DNA of 7,852 nucleotides from Spongiicolonus versatilis (GTDB lineage: Bacteria > Pseudomonadota > Gammaproteobacteria > Arenicellales > Spongiicolonaceae): contig JAPYMU010000039.1 in the NCBI GenBank assembly GCA_028286165.1, positions 1 to 7,852 of the forward strand, given 5' to 3'. This document shows positions 1 through 6,720 of this stretch, piece after piece. Made by a program: the position numbers and the translations under genes. Positions within the stretch are counted from its first letter, which is position 1; each line of letters opens with the position of its first letter. The notes beneath the pieces were generated by a model. That model did not search any database. It was not told where the DNA came from and saw nothing but the letters and a program-made list of their open reading frames with translations.

Positions 1-47
1 TCGTGCAGGTTTCCTTTATTCGACATGATTATCTTCGTCACCACCAT
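1..47 (-). CDS. Possible start of an unidentified gene, cut by the left edge
   Basis: Reading minus from an ATG at 47, the frame stays open for 15 codons to the window edge (MVVTKIIMSNKGNLH). A second in-frame ATG lies at 26. A purine-rich GGCGGCGGG immediately precedes the first ATG but sits too close to be a convincing ribosome binding site. It would lie 51 bases downstream of fdhA in the same direction, where accessory formate dehydrogenase genes (an FdhD/FdsC-type sulfurtransferase or a small delta subunit) are often found. The few residues visible match nothing I recognise, and a frame this short can be open by chance. Confidence 0.2.
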   Translation of the reverse strand, partial: MVVTKIIMSNKGNLH

Positions 48-98
48 CCCGCCGCCGTTAATGCCACAACCTGCAGCGGGCGGCAATGATAGCGGCGC

Positions 99-2810
99 CT
101 ACCCGCAACTAACCCGCACCGCGCAGTACTTAAACTCCGGAATCTTCCCCACCGGATCCATCGCCTCGTTGGTCAACAGGTTGGCGGCCGCTTCGTGGTA
201 GCAGAAGGGGATGAACACATCGCCGGGGCGCAAGCCGGGGTCGGGGCGGGCGGTGGCGGTGAGTTGGCCGCGGCGGGACTGGACGGTGATTGGGTCGCCT
301 TCGGCGGCGCCGACTTTTTGCAGCAGGTCGGGGTGCAGTGACACCACCGGCGACGGCTCAATGGCGTTCAGCACACTGGCGCGGCGGGTCATGGCGCCGG
401 TGTGCCAGTGCTCCAATTGGCGGCCGGTGATGAGGACGCAGGGGTAGTCGTCGTCGGGCAACTCGTCGGCCTGCATCAGTTGCGCCGGCACGAAACGGCC
501 GCGGCCGTCGGCGGTGGGGAAAGATTCGCGGAACACCACGCCCTGGCCGGGGTCGTCGTCGCCGGCGCACGGATAGGTGACCGAATGCTCGCGCTCAAGG
601 CGCTGCCAACTCAGGCCGGCGATGCTCGGCATCACGCCGCGCATCTCGGTGAACACTTCCCGGCTGCCGGCGTAGTTCCAGTCCAGGCCCAAGCGGCGCG
701 CGACCTGCTGGATGATGTCCAAATCCTGGCGCGTGTCGCCGGGCAGCGGCAGCGCGGCGCGGCCCAACTGCACGCGGCGGTCGGTGTTGGTGAAAGTGCC
801 GGTCTTCTCCGGGAACGCCGAGGCCGGCAGCACCACATCGGCGAGGAACGCGGTCTCGGTCAAAAACAAATCCTGCACCACCAGATGCTCCAGCGCGGCC
901 AGGGCGGCGCGGGCGTGGTGCAGATTGGGGTCGGACATGGCCGGGTTCTCGCCCATGATGTACATGCCGCGAATTTTTCCATCGCTGACGGCGTGCATGA
1001 TTTCCACCACGGTGAGTCCGGGCTTTTCACTGAGCGGCGTGTTCCATGCGGATTCAAAACCGGCGCGGCCGTCACCGTCCACCCGGCGGTAGTCGGGAAA
1101 CATCATCGGAATAAGTCCGGCGTCGGACGCGCCCTGCACGTTGTTTTGCCCGCGCAACGGGTGCAGGCCGGTGCCGGGGCGGCCGATTTGCCCGCTCATC
1201 AGCGCCAGCGCGATGAGGCATCTGGCGTTGTCGGTGCCGTGGGTGTGCTGCGAGATGCCCATGCCCCAGAAAATGATGGAGGCGGCCGAGGTTGCATAGC
1301 GGCGCGCGACTTCACGAATGGTGGCGGCGTCAATGCCGCACACCGGCGCCATGCTTTCGGGGCTGAAGGCGGCGACATTGTCGCGCAGGCGTTCAAAATC
1401 GGCGGTGCGCCCGCGGATAAAATCATCGTCGCACAAATCTTCGGTGATGATGGTGTGCATCATGGCGTTCAGCAGCGCGACGTCGGTGTCGGGGTTGAAC
1501 TGCAGAAAGTAATTCGCGTGGCGCGCAAGGTCGGTGCGGCGCGGGTCCATCACAATTAACGTGCGGCCGGCGCGCGCCGCGTTCTTCATGAAGGTGGCGG
1601 CCACCGGATGGTTCTCGGTGGGGTTGGCGCCGATGACGATAATCACCTCGGCATCAAGGCAGTCGGCCACCTGGTTGGACACCGCGCCGGAGCCGATGCC
1701 CTCCAGCAGCGCCGCCACTGAGGAGGCGTGGCACAGGCGCGTGCAGTGGTCCACATTGTTGGTGCCGAAACCGGTGCGCACCAGTTTCTGGAACAGGTAG
1801 GCTTCTTCGTTGCTGCCCTTGGCCGAGCCGAAGCCGGCCAAAGCCTCGCCGCCGTGCCGCTCGCGGATGCGGCGGAGTCCGCCGGCGGCGAAATCCAGCG
1901 CCTCGTCCCAGTCGGCCTCGCGGAACACTTGCGCAACGGCGCCGGCGTCGCCGGGATCCATGGTGAAGTCCGCCGACTTGGCCGGCGCATCGGCGCAGCG
2001 CAGCAGCGGGCGCATCAAACGGTGGGGATGGGTCACGTAGTCAAAGCCGTAGCGGCCCTTGATGCACAAACGGCGGTGGTTGGAGGGCCCGTCGCGGCCC
2101 TGCACATGGAGGATGCGGTCGTCCTTGACATGGTAGCGCAGCAGGCAGCCGACGCCGCAGTAGGGGCAGACCGAATCCACCGTGCGGTCGGCCTTGCGCA
2201 TGCCGACGCCGCCGGCCGGCATGAGCGCGCCGGTGGGGCACGCCTGCACACACTCGCCGCAGCCGACGCATGAACTTCCGCCCATGGCGTCACCGAGGTC
2301 GAAAACGATGACTGCTGCGGCGCCGCGCCCGGCGTAACCGATGACGTCGTTCACCTGCTCCTCACGGCAGGCGCGTACGCAGCGGGTGCATTGAATGCAC
2401 GAGTCGAGGTTCACCGCAATGGCCGGGTGCGACAGGTCGGCCGGCGGTTGCGAGCGCGCCGGAAACCGGGGCGCGCCGACGCCAAGCGCATCGCGCCAGC
2501 GGGAGAGTTCACTGTCAAACGTGCGCTCGGCCGCGGCCATGTCCGACAACAGAAGTTCCAGCACCATCTTCTGCGCCGCCAGCGCGCGCCCGCTGTCGCT
2601 GGTGACTTTCATTCCATCCGCCGGCCGCCGGCAACACGACGGCGCCAGCGCGCGCTCACCCTCAACCTCCACCACGCAGGCCCGGCAATTACCATCGGGG
2701 CGCATGCCGTCCTGGTAGCACAGGCGCGGAATGGCAACCCCGGTGGCAGACGCCCCGTAAGTATGGCTATACTCAGCAACATTCGCCTCGGTCAGCGCAC
2801 CGTATTCCAA
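99..2810 (-). CDS. fdhA: NAD-linked formate dehydrogenase, catalytic (alpha) subunit
   Basis: Molybdopterin enzyme that oxidises formate to CO2 in the cytoplasm and passes electrons through iron-sulfur clusters to the FdhB flavin subunit. Numbering from the TTG at 2810 gives 903 residues. An N-terminal [2Fe-2S] domain has Cys31, 42, 45 and 59. Two [4Fe-4S] ferredoxin motifs follow (Cys138/141/144/148 and Cys181/184/187/191), then the cofactor-proximal cluster (Cys215, 218, 222, 249). The catalytic core has CTRLCH with Cys360 as predicted metal ligand (cysteine, not selenocysteine) and His361. Cofactor-binding stretches are IGANPTENHPV (393), MDPRRTDLA (421), GQNNVQGASDAG (554) and MGENPAMSDPN (619). 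A C-terminal dinucleotide-binding domain includes LITGRQLEHWHTGAMTRR (793). Family assignment is secure. The start is not: a TAG lies nine codons upstream of the TTG, no ATG is in frame before residue 36, there is no Shine-Dalgarno, and the first 25 residues fit the ferredoxin fold poorly. It is separated from fdhB by the AT-rich cassette. Confidence 0.95.
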   Translation of the reverse strand: MEYGALTEANVAEYSHTYGASATGVAIPRLCYQDGMRPDGNCRACVVEVEGERALAPSCCRRPADGMKVTSDSGRALAAQKMVLELLLSDMAAAERTFDSELSRWRDALGVGAPRFPARSQPPADLSHPAIAVNLDSCIQCTRCVRACREEQVNDVIGYAGRGAAAVIVFDLGDAMGGSSCVGCGECVQACPTGALMPAGGVGMRKADRTVDSVCPYCGVGCLLRYHVKDDRILHVQGRDGPSNHRRLCIKGRYGFDYVTHPHRLMRPLLRCADAPAKSADFTMDPGDAGAVAQVFREADWDEALDFAAGGLRRIRERHGGEALAGFGSAKGSNEEAYLFQKLVRTGFGTNNVDHCTRLCHASSVAALLEGIGSGAVSNQVADCLDAEVIIVIGANPTENHPVAATFMKNAARAGRTLIVMDPRRTDLARHANYFLQFNPDTDVALLNAMMHTIITEDLCDDDFIRGRTADFERLRDNVAAFSPESMAPVCGIDAATIREVARRYATSAASIIFWGMGISQHTHGTDNARCLIALALMSGQIGRPGTGLHPLRGQNNVQGASDAGLIPMMFPDYRRVDGDGRAGFESAWNTPLSEKPGLTVVEIMHAVSDGKIRGMYIMGENPAMSDPNLHHARAALAALEHLVVQDLFLTETAFLADVVLPASAFPEKTGTFTNTDRRVQLGRAALPLPGDTRQDLDIIQQVARRLGLDWNYAGSREVFTEMRGVMPSIAGLSWQRLEREHSVTYPCAGDDDPGQGVVFRESFPTADGRGRFVPAQLMQADELPDDDYPCVLITGRQLEHWHTGAMTRRASVLNAIEPSPVVSLHPDLLQKVGAAEGDPITVQSRRGQLTATARPDPGLRPGDVFIPFCYHEAAANLLTNEAMDPVGKIPEFKYCAVRVSCG

Positions 2811-2845
2811 GCGGAAGGCGCTGATGACGACGTCACGCTAACTTA

Positions 2846-2853
2846 AAAAGAGG
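2846..2853 (+). promoter_or_regulatory. Ribosome binding site of the DHH-like gene
   Basis: AAAAGAGG ends nine bases before the ATG at 2863, in the short AT-rich gap between the divergent 5' ends of fdhA and this gene. It supports ATG 2863 as the start. No clear promoter precedes it. A TATACT at 2768-2773 inside fdhA is a possible -10 but has no good -35 partner. Confidence 0.55.
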
Positions 2854-2862
2854 TATTTACAT

Positions 2863-3840
2863 ATGAACACCAACAATTGGCAATCAGAATTAGACCGAGT
2901 TCTCAACAAATGGGATGGGAAGTACATTGTGACCTCTCCCGATGTTGATGGCTTGATTTCTGCCGCGATTCTAAAGAGTGCATTTAATGCAGAAATATGC
3001 GGTATTTACAGCACAAGATATTTATTTATCTTGGACGGCTATGACCGTGACAGTTGCAAACAAGCACTTTGGGTGGACCACGACATTAGTGACCCGGATA
3101 TCCAGTGCTTGGGGCAACATCTTGTCTTGCATTCGCCGGGAAATACTTTGCCGCTGAGAAACCCGGATTCGTTTAATCCGAACATCTTTTTTCCGCAATA
3201 CTTCACCGGTTCTTTCCATGGAGTAAGAGGAGTGAAAAAAGACAAATATCCTTTTGCGACCTGCCACTTCCTGCTCCATTTGGCAACTCCGCCTGAGGAA
3301 TTTTCAGATGAAGAGATTTCTCTTCTGGCTCATGCTGATGGCTCATTTGCAAATGTTCACCGATATCGGCAAAATTGCGATATCTGGTTTGGATTGATGT
3401 TTCAATCATCAAAACCAATGCGCGCAATTTGCGGTGGCAAATACTTGGATGGCGATAATTACCATCAGGCGCACTCCATGCTGGTGAGGCGGCTAATAGA
3501 AGCGGGAATTAATAAGCGCTCCTCTCAGACCTCGCAACGTGCCATCCCTAGGCGTTGGGAGGCATTGATTGGGCATCAATCAATTCCTTTCCGCAAAGGC
3601 CAGGACTCTGATATTTTCATCAGAAAAGTTAACAACGTGGTAAGGGTGATTGCAGACATCTCCCGCTTTGATGCGGGAAAACTCGGCCATGTCAAAGAAA
3701 TACTGGCTGGCGAGGTTGAAACGCCTTATCCAGACTTTTTAAACAAAGCGAATTTCGATTCGTTTATGGTAGAGAAAAAAATATTCAGTCATGCCTTTGT
3801 CTCAAACAGGCAACTAAGGTATACGACCGATTTGTTCTAA
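2863..3840 (+). CDS. DHH-phosphoesterase-like protein, candidate effector paired with DNA methyltransferase
   Basis: A 325-residue soluble protein with no signal peptide or membrane segment visible. I do not recognise it as a named family. Its N-terminal half carries acidic motifs in the order expected for the DHH phosphoesterase superfamily (RecJ, NrnA and relatives, metal-dependent phosphodiesterases and nucleases). These are a DxD loop in VTSPDVDGLISAAIL (Asp27, Asp29), a DH pair in ALWVDHDIS (Asp72, His73; the third position is Asp rather than His), and a later acidic site in LAHADGSF (Asp159). Residues 165-325 contain many basic residues (for example KRSSQTSQRAIPRRW, 218-232) and no identifiable DHHA1 domain. 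Codon use is far more AT-rich than the formate dehydrogenase genes, pointing to transfer. It is convergent with a DNA methyltransferase, so I infer a restriction or defence effector. A housekeeping nucleotide hydrolase is the alternative. The coding call is strong because of its ribosome site and terminator, but the function is tentative. Confidence 0.8.
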   Translation: MNTNNWQSELDRVLNKWDGKYIVTSPDVDGLISAAILKSAFNAEICGIYSTRYLFILDGYDRDSCKQALWVDHDISDPDIQCLGQHLVLHSPGNTLPLRNPDSFNPNIFFPQYFTGSFHGVRGVKKDKYPFATCHFLLHLATPPEEFSDEEISLLAHADGSFANVHRYRQNCDIWFGLMFQSSKPMRAICGGKYLDGDNYHQAHSMLVRRLIEAGINKRSSQTSQRAIPRRWEALIGHQSIPFRKGQDSDIFIRKVNNVVRVIADISRFDAGKLGHVKEILAGEVETPYPDFLNKANFDSFMVEKKIFSHAFVSNRQLRYTTDLF

Positions 3841-3861
3841 TAAGAACAATATCATTATCAG

Positions 3862-3895
3862 GGTCCTACCTGATTTAACAGGTAGGACCTTTTTT
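3862..3895 (+). terminator. Rho-independent terminator of the DHH-like gene
   Basis: A perfect 11-base-pair stem GGTCCTACCTG / CAGGTAGGACC encloses the 6-base loop ATTTAA and is followed directly by six Ts. It begins 22 bases after the TAA of the plus-strand gene and ends 13 bases before the methyltransferase stop. On the minus strand the hairpin is followed by CTGATAATG rather than a T run, so it should act mainly on plus-strand transcripts. Confidence 0.93.
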
Positions 3896-3907
3896 AACAT
3901 CCAACCG

Positions 3908-4711
3908 TTATGAAAATACGGAGCCGACAACGCGAGAGTCCTCATCGGACTTTATCCGATACAAATTCTTGTCCAATCTTTCTTTGGTAAATCCAAAATA
4001 ATCCTTAACGATTTCAAAGCCCACATAGCGGCGATTGTCCATCTTACTAACCACAGCCACCTGCCCCGAACCGAGGAAAGGGTCGAGAACCAAATCGCCT
4101 TTTTCGCTCGTATAGGCGAGAATCTTTTGTATTAATTCAGCCGGCAGCTTGGTCGGCGTTTTTTTATCGCCGTGCCAATACTCGCGCTTGATTGTCCACA
4201 CGTCCTCCATGTCCCGGTAACGCAAGCTGCCGCCGTTTTCCGCTTTGGCGTCCTTGTCAAATCTGGAATTTGGAAAAAACCTCCGCTTTGCGTCATCTTT
4301 GCACAGAAAAATGCAGTGATAATGCGATGTCACAAACCGACGACGGCAGGCAACGCCGAATTGGTACTTCCACACGATGTGGTTAACCGTGATAAACCCA
4401 ATATCATCGGCCGCAACGAGAATGTCTTTCAAGTTATTCCAACCCGAAAAAACAAACACGCTACCCGTGGCCTTGACAACGCGGTAAACCTGCCGCATCC
4501 ACGCATATGTAAAATCCAAATACTGCGCGGCGGGAATTTCATTGTAGCCCTCTATTACCCGAGACTGGGCCCTATTGTAGTTTGTTCGGCGCGCCTTAAA
4601 ATCAATAGCGAAAGGCGGATCGGTGATAACCAGATCCACCACGCCGTCAGGCAAGTTCCGCATCCCCTGGATGCAGTCCTCATTGTAAATTTTATTTACG
4701 AAATTCATCAT
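3908..4711 (-). CDS. Site-specific DNA methyltransferase, beta class (probably adenine-N6)
   Basis: Transfers a methyl group from S-adenosylmethionine to a base in a specific DNA sequence. From ATG 4711 the protein has 267 residues, normal for a compact solitary or type II methyltransferase. The catalytic motif TDPPFAIDF (DPPF at 31-34) comes first and the AdoMet-binding motif DPFLGSGQ (210-217) comes last, which is the beta-class order. DPPF rather than SPPY favours adenine-N6 over cytosine-N4. The middle holds FSGWNNLKDIL (88-98) and VTSHYHCIFLCKDD (127-140). KTPTKLPAELIQKIL (184-198) precedes the AdoMet motif. The start ATG overlaps the fdhB TGA as ATGA, with GGGAG five bases before it, implying translational coupling to fdhB. 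A second ATG follows immediately at 4708. An in-frame ATG at 4744 would add 11 residues upstream of the motif-rich start and is less likely. Codon use is AT-rich compared with fdhB. The target sequence cannot be deduced here. Confidence 0.93.
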   Translation of the reverse strand: MMNFVNKIYNEDCIQGMRNLPDGVVDLVITDPPFAIDFKARRTNYNRAQSRVIEGYNEIPAAQYLDFTYAWMRQVYRVVKATGSVFVFSGWNNLKDILVAADDIGFITVNHIVWKYQFGVACRRRFVTSHYHCIFLCKDDAKRRFFPNSRFDKDAKAENGGSLRYRDMEDVWTIKREYWHGDKKTPTKLPAELIQKILAYTSEKGDLVLDPFLGSGQVAVVSKMDNRRYVGFEIVKDYFGFTKERLDKNLYRIKSDEDSRVVGSVFS

Positions 4712-6162
4712 CCCAACTCCCGGGAAAAATACTTTACCACACACCGCATCGGATTCGGCGCGGCCTGGCCGAGGCCGCAGATGGAGGCGTCGGCCATGGT
4801 TTGGGCGAGTTCCTCCAGCAGCGGGCCGAGCGCGGCCGGCAGAATTCCGCCGGAGGCGCCGCCGGGAAAGTAGCCGTAAAACTCATGGCCATCCGCCATG
4901 CCGCCGCAGTATTCTTGGATTAACTCGCGCGCGCTGATGCCGGCCGGCGCCTCATAAACGCCGGGCTTGCGCACCCGGCCGCTGACCGAAAACGAAAGCA
5001 AACCTTTGCGCCCGCGGCGGCCGTGGGAAGTGAACCATTGCGGCCCCTTTTCCACAATGTCGCGCACGCGGAACAAAGTTTCAAAGTTGTGCTCCAGCGT
5101 GGGCCGCCCGAACAGCCCGACCTCGGCGACAAACGGCGGACGCAACCGCGGCATGCCGCGCTTGCCTTCAATGGATTCAATCATCGCCGACTCCTCGCCG
5201 CAGATGTAGGCGCCGGCGCCGCGCCGCAGGTGAATTTGCGGCAACTTGCACGGCGGTAATGCCACAAGCGCATCCAGCGACTCGCGCAACAACGCAAGGC
5301 ACGCCGGGTATTCATCGCGCACATAAATATAAATTTCCGCAATGTCCACCGCATGCGCGGCGACCAGCATTCCCTCCAGAAAACGGTGCGGGTCGCGCTC
5401 CAGATAAAAACGGTCCTTAAAAGTCCCGGGCTCACCCTCGTCAATGTTCACCGCCATCAACCGCGGCGCCGGCTGTGCGCGCACGATGTTCCACTTGCGC
5501 CCGGCCGGAAACCCGGCGCCGCCCAGGCCGCGCAGGCCTGACTCGTCCAGCATTGCGATGACTTTCTCCGCGCTGAGTTTCCCGGCGGCGACATCGGCGG
5601 CAAGTTGGTAGCCGCCGCCGGCGCGGTATTGTTTTAAGTTGATGCTGCCATCCGGCCGCGGCACAGCGGTTTTTTTCTGCACCGCCAATGTGCGCACCGT
5701 GTCGGCATCGGCCCTGGCCACCGGATTCTGCCCCACCACCGCCACCGGCGCGCCATCGCAACGCCCGACACAAGGCACGCGCTGCACGCGAAAATCTTTT
5801 TCGTTCTCAAGCGCCGCGATTAACTTCTCGCATCCGGCCAACTCGCAACTCACCGAATCGCAAACCCGCACCGTCACCGCCGCCGGCGGCGCCGCGCCGT
5901 CTTTAACCACGTCAAAATGATGGTAAAAACTCGCCACCTCATATGCCTCCGCCGGCGCAAGTTTCATCTCCGCCGCCAGCGCCACCAAGTGCGCATCGCT
6001 GATGCAGCGGTAACGATCCTGAATTAAATGCAGGTGCTCAACCAGCAAATCCCGCCGCCGCGGCGCACCGCCAAGCAACGCCCGCACCTCATCCAAGGCC
6101 GCCGGCAAAACCCGCCGGCCGCGGGGGCTGGCGCGTTTTTTGTTTTTCTTTTTTGGCGGCAT
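4708..6162 (-). CDS. fdhB: Formate dehydrogenase beta subunit: NuoE-NuoF fusion lacking the N3-type cluster segment
   Basis: Diaphorase subunit that takes electrons from FdhA and reduces NAD+ through FMN. Read from ATG 6162 it has 484 residues. A GTG at 6180 would add six. After a lysine/arginine-rich tail (PPKKKNKKR), the NuoE-like thioredoxin domain carries the four [2Fe-2S] cysteines (Cys101, Cys106 in CDSVSC; Cys131, Cys135 in CVGRC). The NuoF-like part has the FMN/NADH motifs GLRGLGGAGFPAGRKW (209-224), NIDEGEPGTFKDR (239-251) and AYICGEESAMIESIEGKRG (from 318). The C-terminus goes directly from GYFPGGASGGILPAALG to PLLEELAQTMADASICGLGQ. In family members about 80 residues with the CxxCxxC of the [4Fe-4S] cluster lie between these, and here only the fourth ligand, Cys462, remains. 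NuoE-NuoF fusion itself is known in Methylobacterium-type formate dehydrogenases, about 570 residues long. The gene starts 24 bases after thiY' and its stop overlaps the methyltransferase start. Confidence 0.92.
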   Translation of the reverse strand: MPPKKKNKKRASPRGRRVLPAALDEVRALLGGAPRRRDLLVEHLHLIQDRYRCISDAHLVALAAEMKLAPAEAYEVASFYHHFDVVKDGAAPPAAVTVRVCDSVSCELAGCEKLIAALENEKDFRVQRVPCVGRCDGAPVAVVGQNPVARADADTVRTLAVQKKTAVPRPDGSINLKQYRAGGGYQLAADVAAGKLSAEKVIAMLDESGLRGLGGAGFPAGRKWNIVRAQPAPRLMAVNIDEGEPGTFKDRFYLERDPHRFLEGMLVAAHAVDIAEIYIYVRDEYPACLALLRESLDALVALPPCKLPQIHLRRGAGAYICGEESAMIESIEGKRGMPRLRPPFVAEVGLFGRPTLEHNFETLFRVRDIVEKGPQWFTSHGRRGRKGLLSFSVSGRVRKPGVYEAPAGISARELIQEYCGGMADGHEFYGYFPGGASGGILPAALGPLLEELAQTMADASICGLGQAAPNPMRCVVKYFSRELG

Positions 6163-6186
6163 GGGCGCCAAGTATAGCACCGCGCT

Positions 6187-6720
6187 CTACAACTCGACCG
6201 CGTGGTTTTCAATTTTCATCACCGTCTCCACCACCCCCATCCCCCGCAAAAACTCCGCGAACTTTTCATAGCGCGCGCGGTCCAGGGCCGCCGGGCGGAG
6301 GGCGAAGCGGGGGATGGTGTCGCGCCAGGCGCGGCGGTTGAGTTCGTTGTTCAGGCCGTCACCTGAGTTGTGGAACAGGCGCCAACTTTCTTCCGGGTGG
6401 TTGATGAGAAACTGCACGCCCTGCTCCACGGCTTTAATGAAGCGGCGCAGAATTTCGCGCTGGTTTTTGTCGCCGAGTTTTTCTTTGTGGGCGACGAAAA
6501 TTAATTCGTCATATGGCGGCACGCCCTCCTCTTCAATGTAAAAAGCGCGCCCGGGATGGCCGGCGATGTCCATCTGGTTTAACTCAAAATTGCGGAACGC
6601 GCCAATCACCGCGTCCACCTTGCCGGCGATGAGCGACGGCGACAGGGAAAAGTTCACCTGCACCAATTCCACGTCGCCGAGTCCCAGTCCGTGCCGGCGC
6701 AGCATGCCCTTGAGCATCAT
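6187..6720 (-). CDS. Truncated ThiY-like (NMT1/THI5) substrate-binding protein, C-terminal half only
   Basis: The 177 residues match the C-terminal half of periplasmic binding proteins of the NMT1/THI5 (ThiY) family, which capture thiamine pyrimidine precursors. Recognisable stretches are MLKGMLRRHGLGLGDVELV (2-20), VNFSLSPSLIAGKVDAVIGA (22-41), NFELNQ (44-49), GRAFYIEEEGVPPYDELIF (57-75) and NRRAWRDTIPRFALRPAALD (128-147). Full-length members have roughly 310-330 residues, so the signal peptide and most of the first lobe (about 150 residues) are missing. Homology may begin just before the ATG at GGKTDMMLKGM, which resembles the family's GGxxDxMLKGM. The start overlaps the thiX stop as ATGA and is preceded by a good GGAGG, so the fragment could be translated, but it would stay in the cytoplasm and probably not bind ligand. 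It is best treated as a gene remnant. Confidence 0.82.
   Translation of the reverse strand: MMLKGMLRRHGLGLGDVELVQVNFSLSPSLIAGKVDAVIGAFRNFELNQMDIAGHPGRAFYIEEEGVPPYDELIFVAHKEKLGDKNQREILRRFIKAVEQGVQFLINHPEESWRLFHNSGDGLNNELNRRAWRDTIPRFALRPAALDRARYEKFAEFLRGMGVVETVMKIENHAVEL

Noticed and set aside
1..98. Possible hairpin (GCCGCC ... GGCGGC) downstream of fdhA as a terminator
   Set aside because: The loop would be about 24 bases, the stem is short, and no T run follows on the minus strand.
402..1559. Long plus-strand open frame (385 codons) opposite fdhA
   Set aside because: It is antisense to the conserved catalytic core of fdhA, rich in Ala/Gly/His/Val from reversed GC-rich codons, with no recognisable motif. 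The same holds for the plus frames at 1728-2273 and 2391-2846.
2854..4699. TATTTAC at 2854-2860 and again at 4693-4699 as a possible target-site duplication of the cassette
   Set aside because: Seven AT-rich bases recur easily by chance, and the second copy lies inside the methyltransferase coding sequence rather than at the cassette edge.
4172..4873. Plus-strand open frame (233 codons) opposite the methyltransferase and the end of fdhB
   Set aside because: It crosses two well-supported minus-strand genes, has no ribosome site or family motif, and is an antisense shadow.
6169..6174. TATACT on the minus strand just before the fdhB ATG as a possible -10 box
   Set aside because: No -35-like hexamer lies at a suitable distance, and it is only a few bases from the start codon inside a compact operon.
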